From contig NZ_JAHHIU010000109.1 of the NCBI RefSeq assembly GCF_024539815.1, positions 1-53,471 of the forward strand: a DNA stretch of 53,471 bases, in the 5' to 3' direction. Positions 8,046 to 15,452 of the stretch are shown here, in pieces. Source of the stretch: Streptomyces hayashii. GTDB lineage: Bacteria; Actinomycetota; Actinomycetes; Streptomycetales; Streptomycetaceae. How positions within the stretch are numbered: position 1 is the first letter of the stretch; each line of letters begins with the position of its first letter. The notes below the pieces were generated by a model. The model saw only the letters and a list, made by a program, of their open reading frames with translations. It did no database searches and had not been told where the DNA came from. The position numbers and the translations under genes are program-made.

Positions 8046-8532
8046 CCGCGTACTCCCCCGCCTGCTTCTCCAGGACGATCATCGGCACGCCGTCCGCGCC
8101 CTGGGAGGTGCCGACGGTCTGGTAGCCGACGCGGCGGTAGAGGCGGAGGTTGCCCTCGCTGCGGTGGCCGGTGAAGAGGCGGAACTTCTTGGCGCCGCGC
8201 TCCTCGGCGAGGGCCGACTCGGCGGCGCGCAGCAGCCGGGCGCCGATGCCGTGGCCCTGCAGTCGCGGGTGGACGCAGAGCTTGCCGATGGCCGCGGCGC
8301 CGTCCTCGGTGAGGTTGCCGCGTACACAGCCGACCACCTCGTCGCCCAGCCGGGCCACGAAGACGCAGTCGGTGGCGAGTTCCTCCCGCACCGACGCGAG
8401 GGTCTGGACGAGCGGGGCGATGCGGTAGTTGCCGTACAGCGCGGCTTCACTCTGGAAGCACAGGTACTGCAGCCTGAAGATCTGCTCGGTGTCCTGCTCG
8501 CTCGCCACCGAGATGGTCACGCTCATGCCCAT
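8035..8532 (-). CDS. GNAT family N-acetyltransferase
   Basis: The 165-residue protein shows a standard GNAT core: VVGCVRG strand, GKLCVHPRLQGHGIGARLLRAAE with the RxxGxG/A acetyl-CoA loop, and RLYRRVGYQTVG near the end. The start at 8532 is chosen because GGGAGG lies 9 bases upstream; a second ATG lies two codons later, and the GTG at 8553 has no ribosome binding site. Substrate unknown. It is 45 bases downstream of the sigma factor on the same strand, so the pair may be co-transcribed. Confidence 0.8.
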   Translation of the reverse strand: MGMSVTISVASEQDTEQIFRLQYLCFQSEAALYGNYRIAPLVQTLASVREELATDCVFVARLGDEVVGCVRGNLTEDGAAAIGKLCVHPRLQGHGIGARLLRAAESALAEERGAKKFRLFTGHRSEGNLRLYRRVGYQTVGTSQGADGVPMIVLEKQAGEYAATA

Positions 8533-8577
8533 GTGCGCACGCCTCCCGCTCACCTGATCGCCTGTGGTCCCTCACTC

Positions 8578-9084
8578 CTATCCCCGCACTTCGCGGGCCG
8601 CAACCTCCGGCGGAAGCAAACGCCTCAGACATCCCAGACATCGGGAACGTTCCGGCCCGAGACTGCCCTGTGAGATACCCAACTTCCCCGCGATCTCCCG
8701 GTAGGTGAGGTCCTCCGGCGACAGCAGAGCCTGCAGAAGACGGGAGCAGCGGCCGGGCAGGCGGTGCACGGCCTCGCGCAGGGCGCGGTGGCGGGCGGCG
8801 GTGAGGACGAGCTGCTCGGGACCGCGTTCGGCGTCGTCGGCCGGGTCGCTCGCGTACGGCTGCTCGCGGCGGACGGTTCGGCGGGTGCGGCGGGCCTCGG
8901 CGCGCACGGCGCGTCGCAGCCACCCCTGCGGGTCGCTCGGCGGGCCGTCGGTGGCGAGGTGTTCCAGGAGGCGGAGCCAGACCGCCTGTTCCAGGTCTCC
9001 GGGTTCGGCGCCGGCGGCGTGGGCCTCGGCGGAGGCCTCCGCGCTGAGCAGCGGGCGCAGGGCGCTGAGCAAGTCGGGCGTCAT
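8578..9084 (-). CDS. Small sigma-70 family (ECF-like) RNA polymerase sigma factor
   Basis: The 168-residue protein has a region-2-like helical block (EPGDLEQAVWLRLLEHL ... WLRRAVRAEARR) and a clear region 4 helix-turn-helix (LTYREIAGKLGISQGSLGPE) that would contact the -35 element. No anti-sigma factor gene adjoins it. The ATG at 9084 is preferred over the GTG at 9093, although neither has a strong ribosome binding site. Target promoters cannot be told. Confidence 0.8.
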   Translation of the reverse strand: MTPDLLSALRPLLSAEASAEAHAAGAEPGDLEQAVWLRLLEHLATDGPPSDPQGWLRRAVRAEARRTRRTVRREQPYASDPADDAERGPEQLVLTAARHRALREAVHRLPGRCSRLLQALLSPEDLTYREIAGKLGISQGSLGPERSRCLGCLRRLLPPEVAAREVRG

Positions 9085-9151
9085 ATGCCCCACGATGCGA
9101 CCGCCCGGGCGGTCGGTTGCCCGGACGGCCCACTGTCACTCCAACGAGGAC

Positions 9152-10354
9152 TCAGCCGTTGACGAAGTCGGCGCGGGCGAGCACCGCGGTGTCCGCGTTG
9201 TCCGTGAAGACCCCGTCGATGCCGGTCGCGAAGTAGGTGCGGAACGCGCCGAAGGAGTCGCCGTAGGCGTCCGCGTCCGCGCCCTTGCGGAAGTTCGCGG
9301 GCAGGAACGGGTTCTCGTTGCGCATGGTGTAGGGGTGCAGGACCAGGCCGACCGCGTGCGCGTCCTTCACCAGGGTGGTCGGCTCGGTGAGGTTCCCCGC
9401 CGCGTCCTTCGGGATGACGAGGTCGAGGGTGGGGCCGATGCCCTGGGCGTAGCCCGCGATCTCGCGCAGGCCGGCCCGGGTGACCAGGTCGGCGACCGTG
9501 CGCGGGTCGCCCGCCTCGACGAAGTCGAAGGGGCGCGAGTCCGCGGTGGACAGGAGCACGACGAGGGGGTTGTCCACCAGCTTGTTGAGCCGCTGGATGC
9601 TGGTGGGCTCGAAGGACTGCAGGATGACCGGCGAGTTCTTCCTGTCCTTGCCGTGCTTGTGCAGCAGCTTGGCGACCCTTTCCTCCAGGCCGAGACCGAG
9701 CTTGCGGAAGTAGGTGGGGTGCTTGGTCTCGGGGTAGATCCACACCTGCTTGCCGCGCTTGCGGGTCTGCTCGTCCTGCCACTTCAGGACTTCCTCGAAG
9801 GTGGGGATCTCCCAGCGCCCGTTGTAGAGCGTGTTGTGCGGGCGGTTGGCCGGGATGCGCTCGATCGCCCGCAGGGTCTTCAGCTCGGCGAGCGTGAAGT
9901 CCTCCGTGAACCATCCGGTGGTGGAGACGCCGTCGAGCACCTTCGTCGTTCTGCGGGCGGCGAACTCGGGGTGGTCGGCGACGTTCGTCGTGCCGCCGAT
10001 CTCCGGCTCGTGGCGGCAGACCAGATGGCCGTCCCTGGTCGGGACCAGGTCGCCGGCCTCGACGACGTCGGCGCCCAGGTCGAGGGCCAGCTGGTAGGAG
10101 CCGAAGGTGTGCTCGGGGCGGTAGCCGCTGGCGCCGCGGTGACCGATGACCGTCGGCACGGGCAGGCTCCCCAGGCCGCCGCCGCGTCCGCCGCCATGAC
10201 CGACGCCGGTCCGCGCCTCGGCGGCTCCCGCGGCGCCCGACAGGCCGAGGACGCCTCCGGCGGCGCCGAGCACGGCCGCGCCGAGGAGCGCCCGCCGTCC
10301 GGTTCCGCCCACGCCCGCCTGCTGGTTCGACTCCTGCGTGCCCTGCGTGCCCAT
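9152..10354 (-). CDS. glpQ: Secreted glycerophosphodiester phosphodiesterase
   Basis: The 400-residue enzyme hydrolyses glycerophosphodiesters to glycerol-3-phosphate and an alcohol. The N-terminus has a twin-arginine signal (GRRALLGAAVLGAAGGVLGL, about 19-38), so it should be exported folded. The GDPD barrel begins with VIGHRGASGYRPEHTFGSY, holding the catalytic His and acidic metal ligands, and continues through LVCRHEPEIGGTTNVADHPEF and YPETKHPTYF. It ends near the FTDNAD motif. In S. coelicolor such genes are under PhoP phosphate control, and a weak PHO-box candidate lies upstream. Confidence 0.92.
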   Translation of the reverse strand: MGTQGTQESNQQAGVGGTGRRALLGAAVLGAAGGVLGLSGAAGAAEARTGVGHGGGRGGGLGSLPVPTVIGHRGASGYRPEHTFGSYQLALDLGADVVEAGDLVPTRDGHLVCRHEPEIGGTTNVADHPEFAARRTTKVLDGVSTTGWFTEDFTLAELKTLRAIERIPANRPHNTLYNGRWEIPTFEEVLKWQDEQTRKRGKQVWIYPETKHPTYFRKLGLGLEERVAKLLHKHGKDRKNSPVILQSFEPTSIQRLNKLVDNPLVVLLSTADSRPFDFVEAGDPRTVADLVTRAGLREIAGYAQGIGPTLDLVIPKDAAGNLTEPTTLVKDAHAVGLVLHPYTMRNENPFLPANFRKGADADAYGDSFGAFRTYFATGIDGVFTDNADTAVLARADFVNG

Positions 10355-10867
10355 GGGGGCCTCCTGCCGTCGGCTCGTCCGTGCGGGCCGATCGTAGGGG
10401 CGTGGACATGACCGCCGGGAGACCTCGGTCCGAACACGCGGGTGACGATGGATGGCGTGTGCCGTACATCGGATGCGGGGTGTCCCCTACGGCAGACGCG
10501 GAACATGGCCTACCGCGATGTGACGGATCCTCGGGTCCGTCGGAGCGCACGGATTCGCAGCGACTCGCCGGGGAACGCGGTTCAGTGGCCGGGCAAGCCC
10601 CGGGCGGCGAGAACGTCGAGGACGACCACGGCTCCACGGCTCCCCCGCTCCCCGGCTTCACCACGGTCACCCCTCGTTTCCGACCGGGTGACGGGCGTAT
10701 GACAGCCGGAAGGCGGACGGACGACGGCTCGGCCGTCCAGGTGCACGTACGTCAACAGTGTGTAAGACCCGGGTGACCCGATGTGCGTCGGGCCCGCGGC
10801 CACGAGTATCGTCCTAGTCCTCACCTGCACATACTCATACCGTTTTCCCTTGACATCGGAGGGCTCG
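10355..10867. other. Intergenic region between divergent glpQ and plsC
   Basis: No convincing gene is seen; the ORF from 10505 lacks a ribosome binding site and is low-complexity. The left part holds the glpQ promoter, with TACGAT (minus strand, 10391-10396) as a possible -10. The right part holds the plsC promoter. TTGACA at 10850-10855 lies too close to the plsC start to serve it as a -35. Confidence 0.45.
10428..10446 (-). promoter_or_regulatory. Weak candidate PHO box upstream of glpQ
   Basis: Read on the minus strand, CGTCACCCGCG is followed by TGTTCGGAC, resembling two adjacent 11-base direct-repeat units of the Streptomyces PhoP site (consensus around GTTCACC). The second unit matches poorly. 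It lies about 75 bases before the glpQ start, a suitable distance. Confidence 0.3.
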
Positions 10868-11539
10868 TTGTCCCGCTTCGCGCTCATCAAGGCAATGCTC
10901 GGACCGGTCATGCGCCTGATGTTCCGCCCACAGGTCGAGGGCGCGGAGCACATCCCCGGCGACGGCCCCGTCATCCTGGCGGGCAATCACCTCACCTTCA
11001 TCGACTCGATGATCCTGCCGCTCGTGTGCGACCGGCAGGTGTACTTCATCGGCAAGGACGAGTACGTCACCGGCAAGAGCCTGAAGGGCCGTCTCATGGC
11101 CTGGTTCTTCACCGGGGTCGGCATGATCCCGGTCGACCGCGACGGCGGCCGCGGAGGCGTGGCCGCGCTGATGACCGGCCGTCGGGTGCTGGAGGAGGGC
11201 AAGGTCTTCGGCATCTACCCCGAGGGGACGCGCTCCCCTGACGGCCGCCTCTACCGCGGACGCACCGGTATCGCCCGGCTGACGCTGATGACCGGGGCGC
11301 CGGTCGTCCCCTTCGCGATGATCGGCACGGACAAGCTGCAGCCGGGCGGCTCGGGGATGCCCCGACCGGGGCGGGTCACCGTGCGGTTCGGCGAGGCGAT
11401 GGAGTTCTCCCGCTACGAGGGGATGGACCGGGACCGCTATGTGCTGCGGGCCGTGACGGACTCGGTGATGACCGAGGTCATGCAGCTGTCGGGGCAGGAG
11501 TATGTGGACATGTACGCCACGAAGGCGAAAGCCGCGTAG
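10868..11539 (+). CDS. plsC: 1-acyl-sn-glycerol-3-phosphate acyltransferase
   Basis: The 223-residue membrane-associated enzyme acylates lysophosphatidate in phospholipid synthesis. Both family motifs are present: NHLTFIDS with the H(X4)D pair (His41, Asp46) and YPEGTRSPDG (Glu119-Gly-Thr-Arg). The start is taken as the TTG at 10868, which has GGAGGG four bases upstream and gives the usual N-terminus SRFALIKAMLGPVMRLMF. The open frame reaches back to 10781, but the extra residues look unrelated. It ends just before a repeat-filled gap. Confidence 0.88.
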   Translation: MSRFALIKAMLGPVMRLMFRPQVEGAEHIPGDGPVILAGNHLTFIDSMILPLVCDRQVYFIGKDEYVTGKSLKGRLMAWFFTGVGMIPVDRDGGRGGVAALMTGRRVLEEGKVFGIYPEGTRSPDGRLYRGRTGIARLTLMTGAPVVPFAMIGTDKLQPGGSGMPRPGRVTVRFGEAMEFSRYEGMDRDRYVLRAVTDSVMTEVMQLSGQEYVDMYATKAKAA

Positions 11540-11622
11540 GCCTCCGGCGGTTGGGCGGGGTGTTCTTGTTCTTGTCGGCGTTGGTCGTGGGTACTGCGGC
11601 TGGGGCCGCGGGCCGGGGTCGG

Positions 11623-11712
11623 GCTGCGCCCGTGCGAGAGGCTGCGCCCGTGCGAGGGGTCTTGCCCGTGCGAGGGGTCTTGCCCGTGCGAGGGGTCTTG
11701 CCCGTGGGGAGG
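11623..11712. repeat. Five tandem 18-base repeats
   Basis: Five consecutive 18-base units occupy 11623-11712. Units 3 and 4 are identical (GTCTTGCCCGTGCGAGGG) and the others differ by a few bases. The period is a multiple of three, so every frame stays open through the array, which creates artificial Arg/Ala or Val-Leu-Pro-Val repeats. No ribosome binding site supports translation. Confidence 0.9.
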
Positions 11713-11753
11713 GTGCGTGGGTGGGGCGCGGGCTCGTGAGGGGGTGCGAGTGC

Positions 11754-11784
11754 GTCGTGGCTGGTCGCGCAGTTCCCCGCGCCC
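11754..11784 (+). repeat. Interspersed intergenic repeat, copy 1
   Basis: This 31-base sequence matches 40286-40316 at 29 positions. The final 22 bases (core GTCGCGCAGTTCCCCGCGCC) are identical, and a third copy lies inverted at 23185. All three are in gaps between genes. I know this core as common in Streptomyces intergenic DNA; its role is not established to my knowledge. Confidence 0.8.
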
Positions 11785-12137
11785 CTGAGGGGTTGACCCG
11801 CGGCTCGTTCACTGCGTGCGCGCCCCTGAGGGGGTTGGCTCTCCGCTTGCTCACCGGGCGCCCGCGCCCCTGAGAGGGTTGACTCGCCGCTCTTTCACTG
11901 CGTGCCCGCGCCCCTGAGGGGGTCGGCCCGCCGCTTGCCCACCGGACGCCCGCACCCTGCGGGGGCTGGCCCACCCGTTCACTGCGTGCCCGCGCCCCCG
12001 AGGGGGTCGGCCCACCGCTTGCCCACCGGATGCCCGCGCCCCTGCGGGGGCTGGCCCACCCGTTCACTGCGTGCCCGCTCCCCCGAGGGGGTCGGCCCGC
12101 CGCTTGCCCACCGGACGCCCGCGCCCCTGAGGGGGTT
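11779..12137. repeat. Array of about nine palindromic GCGCCCCTGAGGGGG units
   Basis: About nine copies of the dyad CCCCTGAGGGGG (variants CCCCCGAGGGGG and CCCCTGCGGGGG) occur every 40-48 bases. The spacers alternate between two forms, one like CCGCTTGCCCACCGG and one like CCGTTCACTGCGTGC. The array fills the gap between convergent plsC and the exporter gene and could terminate both transcripts. No gene is supported here. Confidence 0.85.
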
Positions 12138-12164
12138 GGCTCTCCGCTTGCTGAGCGGGTTTTC

Positions 12165-13688
12165 TCAGGGGTGATTTTCCAGGCGCTCGTTGCGGAGCAT
12201 GAACCAGGCGGCTGCCGCCGTTGCCAGAAGGACCGCCGCGCCCACCGCGGACGCCACGCTCATGCCGTCCACGAAGGCCTCGCGCGCCGATGTGAGCATC
12301 TCCCCGGCCGCGGTCGCCGGCATGTGTCCCGCCGCCTCCACCGCTCCCCCCAGCGACTCGTGCGCCCCTTGCGGGGTGCCCGCCGGGGCCGGGAAGCCGC
12401 GGTAGACGCCCGTCACGATCGAGCCGAGCAGGGCGATGCCCAGGGCCGCGCCGAGTTCGTACGCCGTCTCGGACACCGCGGACGCCGCTCCCGCCTGGTC
12501 CTTGGGCACGGAGCCCAGGATGACGTCGGCGGTCACCGTGAAGGAGAAGCCGGCACCGACCCCGACCACCAGCAGGACGGCCCCCAGCAGCGGGTAGCCG
12601 GTGGACGGTCCTGTCGTCGTCAGAGCGGCCAGGGCCAGGCCGATCGCCGCGAGGCCGCCGCCGACCACGGCCCGCACCGAGAAGCGACGGGCGGCCCGGC
12701 CCGCCGCCAGGCCGGCCGCCACCGCGCCGACCGCTGCGGGCAGTTCGGCCAGTCCCGCCTCGAACGGAGCGCGTCCCTGGACGAGTTGCAGGTACTGGGA
12801 GAGGAAGAACACCAGGCCGGACAGGCCCAGGATGGTCAGCAGGTCGGCCAGCACCGCGCCGCTGAAACCGCGGTTGCGGAACAGGCGCATGTCCAGCAGC
12901 GGAGTCGGGAGAGTCAGCTGGCGGCGGACGAAGCCGAGCAGTGCAGCCGCGCCCAGGAGGCCGGTGCCGAGCGAGGCCCAGGTGAAGCCGTGGGTGGCGG
13001 CCTCCTTGACGGCGTACACGACACCGATCATGCCGAACAGCGACAGGACCACGCTCAGCAGGTCCCACGGGCCCGGGTTCGGGGTGCGGGACTCGGGGAG
13101 CGTCCTGATGCCGACGACGACGAGGACGACCATCACCGGCACGTTGATGAGGAAGACCGAGCCCCACCAGAAGTGTTCGAGCAGGAGTCCGCCCACGATG
13201 GGGCCGACCGCGGTGCCGGCGGAGGCGGTCGCGCCCCAGATGCCGATCGCCAGGCTGCGTTCGCGCGGATCGTGGAAGAGGTTGCGGATGAGGGCGAGGG
13301 TGGCGGGCATCAGGGTCGCGCCGGCCACGCCGAGCAGCGCCCGGGCGGCGATCATCGTCTCCGGCGTCGTCGCGTAGGCGTTGAGGACCGATATCAGCCC
13401 GAACGCGGTGGCTCCGGCGAGCAGGATCCGCTTGCGGCCGATGCGGTCGCCGAGGCTGCCCATCGAGACGAGCAGCCCGGCGATGACGAACGAGTAGACG
13501 TCCCCGATCCACAGGAGCTGGGTGCCGGAAGGTGCGAGGTCCTCGCTGATGTAGGGAGTCGCGAGGCCGAGGACGGTCGCGTCGACGGCCACCAGCAGCA
13601 CGGCGAGCACGAGGACGGAGAGCGCGAGCCAGCGGTCCGGACGCCGCACCGCCTCGGTCGTGGTCGCCGGCTGCAGGGTGCTGGTCAT
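12165..13688 (-). CDS. MFS drug exporter, 14-helix DHA2 (EmrB/QacA) type
   Basis: The 507-residue protein is a proton-driven multidrug exporter by family. It has about 14 membrane helices, the motif-A loop SMGSLGDRIGRKRIL (about 72-86), and motif C in helix 5 (GIWGATASAGTAVGPIVGG). The ATG at 13688 has AGAGAGGA just upstream; longer readings of the frame run into the TetR gene. It lies 14 bases after the TetR gene, so the two form one operon and the exporter is probably induced by a compound the repressor binds. The C-terminal MLRNERLENHP is cytoplasmic. Confidence 0.9.
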   Translation of the reverse strand: MTSTLQPATTTEAVRRPDRWLALSVLVLAVLLVAVDATVLGLATPYISEDLAPSGTQLLWIGDVYSFVIAGLLVSMGSLGDRIGRKRILLAGATAFGLISVLNAYATTPETMIAARALLGVAGATLMPATLALIRNLFHDPRERSLAIGIWGATASAGTAVGPIVGGLLLEHFWWGSVFLINVPVMVVLVVVGIRTLPESRTPNPGPWDLLSVVLSLFGMIGVVYAVKEAATHGFTWASLGTGLLGAAALLGFVRRQLTLPTPLLDMRLFRNRGFSGAVLADLLTILGLSGLVFFLSQYLQLVQGRAPFEAGLAELPAAVGAVAAGLAAGRAARRFSVRAVVGGGLAAIGLALAALTTTGPSTGYPLLGAVLLVVGVGAGFSFTVTADVILGSVPKDQAGAASAVSETAYELGAALGIALLGSIVTGVYRGFPAPAGTPQGAHESLGGAVEAAGHMPATAAGEMLTSAREAFVDGMSVASAVGAAVLLATAAAAWFMLRNERLENHP

Positions 13689-13702
13689 GGTTCCTCTCTT
13701 CG

Positions 13703-14281
13703 TCATGCCGAATCCCGAGCTGCGGGATCGCGTGGGGCGGGATGTCTCAGCGCGCCGCCGAGCAGCAGCTCGACGACCATGTGCGGGAAGTCCTTCGGCG
13801 CGCCCTTGCCGCTCTGCACCATCCAGACTCCCGAGGCCAGCAGGCCGAACAGGGCCTCGGTGAGCCAGGCGGGCGTGAGGTCGATGCGGAACTCTCCGCT
13901 GAGCTGACCGCGCCGGAAGAGGGCGGAGATCCGGTCGTCGATCCGGGTCCAGCCCTCGTGCTGCTCCTCGCCCTCGAACAGCTGGTTCTCGGTGTAGAGG
14001 AAGGCGAGCAGGCCGGCGGCGGGCTCGATCGCGGCGACCAGCCGGCGTACGGCACCGCCCGCCGGACCGTCGTCGAGGCGGGCCGCGTCCAGGGCCGACT
14101 CGCACTCGGCGATCCCGAGGGCCTCCAGCGCGCGGACGAGCGCGTCGCGTCCGGCGAAGTGCCGGTGCAGCGTGGCGCGGCTGATGCCGGCGCCCTTGGC
14201 CACCTCGTCCATCGTCGCGGTCGATTTACGGGTCAGCAGGGCGGCTGCGCTGCGCAGCACGTGGTCACGGTCGACGGCCAT
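13703..14281 (-). CDS. TetR family transcriptional repressor of the adjacent exporter
   Basis: The 192-residue protein (from the ATG at 14281) has an N-terminal TetR helix-turn-helix (TMDEVAKGAGISRATLHRHFAGRDALVRA) and an all-helical ligand domain. It is first in an operon with the MFS exporter. The ATG has no Shine-Dalgarno sequence, so the mRNA may start at or near it. An upstream TTG at 14308 would place the protein start inside the likely operator. ATGAGACA half-sites overlap and precede the start, as expected for autorepression. Confidence 0.88.
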   Translation of the reverse strand: MAVDRDHVLRSAAALLTRKSTATMDEVAKGAGISRATLHRHFAGRDALVRALEALGIAECESALDAARLDDGPAGGAVRRLVAAIEPAAGLLAFLYTENQLFEGEEQHEGWTRIDDRISALFRRGQLSGEFRIDLTPAWLTEALFGLLASGVWMVQSGKGAPKDFPHMVVELLLGGALRHPAPRDPAARDSA

Positions 14282-14319
14282 GAGACAACCATAAACCACA
14301 TGAGACAACTCTGTCTCAT
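14280..14319. promoter_or_regulatory. Probable TetR operator with three ATGAGACA half-sites
   Basis: ATGAGACA (14300-14307), a 4-base spacer and TGTCTCAT (14312-14319) form a perfect inverted repeat. A third ATGAGACA lies at 14280-14287 and includes the complement of the TetR start codon. Position and symmetry indicate binding by the adjacent repressor. Confidence 0.75.
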
Positions 14320-14329
14320 CATGGGCATG

Positions 14330-14351
14330 CGCGCCTCACGGTCGAGGCGCG
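14330..14351 (-). terminator. Hairpin terminator after the aldo/keto reductase
   Basis: CGCGCCTC (14330-14337) pairs with GAGGCGCG (14344-14351) around a 6-base loop, about 30 bases past the aldo/keto reductase stop and just before the TetR operator. Confidence 0.5.
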
Positions 14352-14381
14352 TTCTCGTCCGCCGCGGCGGCTGCGGGACTG

Positions 14382-15353
14382 TCAGTGCCAGGGCAGGCGG
14401 CCGCGCTGCTCCCAGTACGCGCGGGGCTCCTCGGCGAGGGCGGCGAGCCGGTCCAGCTGGTCGTCGTCCAGGTCCGCGACGGCGGCGTGCAGGTTGGAGG
14501 CGAGCTGGGCGGATGTCGCGGCGCCGGAGAGGACGACTCCGGCCCAGGGCCGGCGCAGGATCAGGGCGAGGGCGATGGCGTCGCATCCGAGGGATGACTC
14601 GGCGGCGACCGCCTTCAGAGCTTCGGGCGCGTGGGGCCCGGCGAGACGGCCGTTGGCCATGCCCTCCTTCACGATCACCGTGAGGCCGGCGTCGTGGGCC
14701 TCGGCGAGGGCAGGGCCGGCCGAGGTCTCCAGCGCGTTGTACGTCGACTGGACGGTGCGGAAGAGGGGCTCGCCCTCGACCGTCACCGTGAGGGCGGCCC
14801 GGATGGCGGCGGCCTGGGCGGGGCCGCTGGTCGAGAAGCCGACGGTGACCCCCTGGGCGGCGGCCTCGGCGAGCTTCGCGTGGAGTTCCTTGTCGGTGAG
14901 GGCCGGACTGTCCGGGGTCACCGAGTGGATCTGGTAGAGGTCGAGCCGGTCGCCGAGCAGCTCGGCCGTCTCGGCGCGCTGACGTTCGTACGTCGCGAGG
15001 CCGTGGTCCTTGACCTCGTGCTTCTCCGCGTCCGTGGTCCAGTCGGCGGTGTAGGTGTAGCCCCACTTACTGCCGACGACCACGTCGTCGACGGCGGGCC
15101 TGGCCCTCAGCCAGTCGGCCAGGAACTCCTCCGAACGGCCGTAGGAGCGTGCCGCGTCGAAGTAGCGCACGCCCTGGGCGTAGGCCGCGTCGAGGAGTTC
15201 GTGCGTGCGGGAGCGCAACGCCTCGACGCTGCGGTCCGTTCCGAGGTCGTCGTCGCGGCCGAGGGTGATGTAGCCGGGACGGCCGACGGCGGCGAGGCCG
15301 AAGCCGATGTGGCAGGTGGGGGTCGTTGCGGCGGCCAGGCGGGCGAAGGGCAT
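14382..15353 (-). CDS. Aldo/keto reductase
   Basis: The 323-residue protein is an NADPH-dependent aldo/keto reductase barrel, probably cytosolic. Visible are the early Asp-Ala-Ala region (QGVRYFDAARSYGRSEEFL) with the catalytic Asp and Tyr, the Lys-bearing VVVGSKWGY strand, and the His-bearing DLYQIHSVT strand. The late GAATSAQLASNL segment binds the cofactor phosphate. The ATG at 15353 has GGAG upstream; the frame is open to 15395. Substrate unknown. It is upstream of the TetR-exporter operon but separated by a hairpin and an operator. Confidence 0.85.
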   Translation of the reverse strand: MPFARLAAATTPTCHIGFGLAAVGRPGYITLGRDDDLGTDRSVEALRSRTHELLDAAYAQGVRYFDAARSYGRSEEFLADWLRARPAVDDVVVGSKWGYTYTADWTTDAEKHEVKDHGLATYERQRAETAELLGDRLDLYQIHSVTPDSPALTDKELHAKLAEAAAQGVTVGFSTSGPAQAAAIRAALTVTVEGEPLFRTVQSTYNALETSAGPALAEAHDAGLTVIVKEGMANGRLAGPHAPEALKAVAAESSLGCDAIALALILRRPWAGVVLSGAATSAQLASNLHAAVADLDDDQLDRLAALAEEPRAYWEQRGRLPWH

Positions 15354-15452
15354 CGCGGGCTCCGTAGGGTCGGCTCCGGTTCGGCTCCCGACCAACGTAA
15401 CCCGCGATGACCTTGAGCTCGGCCTCGGCCTCGGCGCCGGGCCTGGACCCGG

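Noticed and set aside
10505..10702. Possible small gene between glpQ and plsC
   Set aside because: No ribosome binding site, Arg/Ser/Pro low-complexity translation, and no recognisable domain.
11502..12067. Arg/Ala- and Pro-rich open frames through the repeat arrays
   Set aside because: The 18-base period keeps all frames open; there is no ribosome binding site, and composition follows the repeat rather than codon bias.
11779..12137. CRISPR-like array
   Set aside because: Repeats are 12-base dyads with short alternating near-identical spacers, and no cas gene is present.
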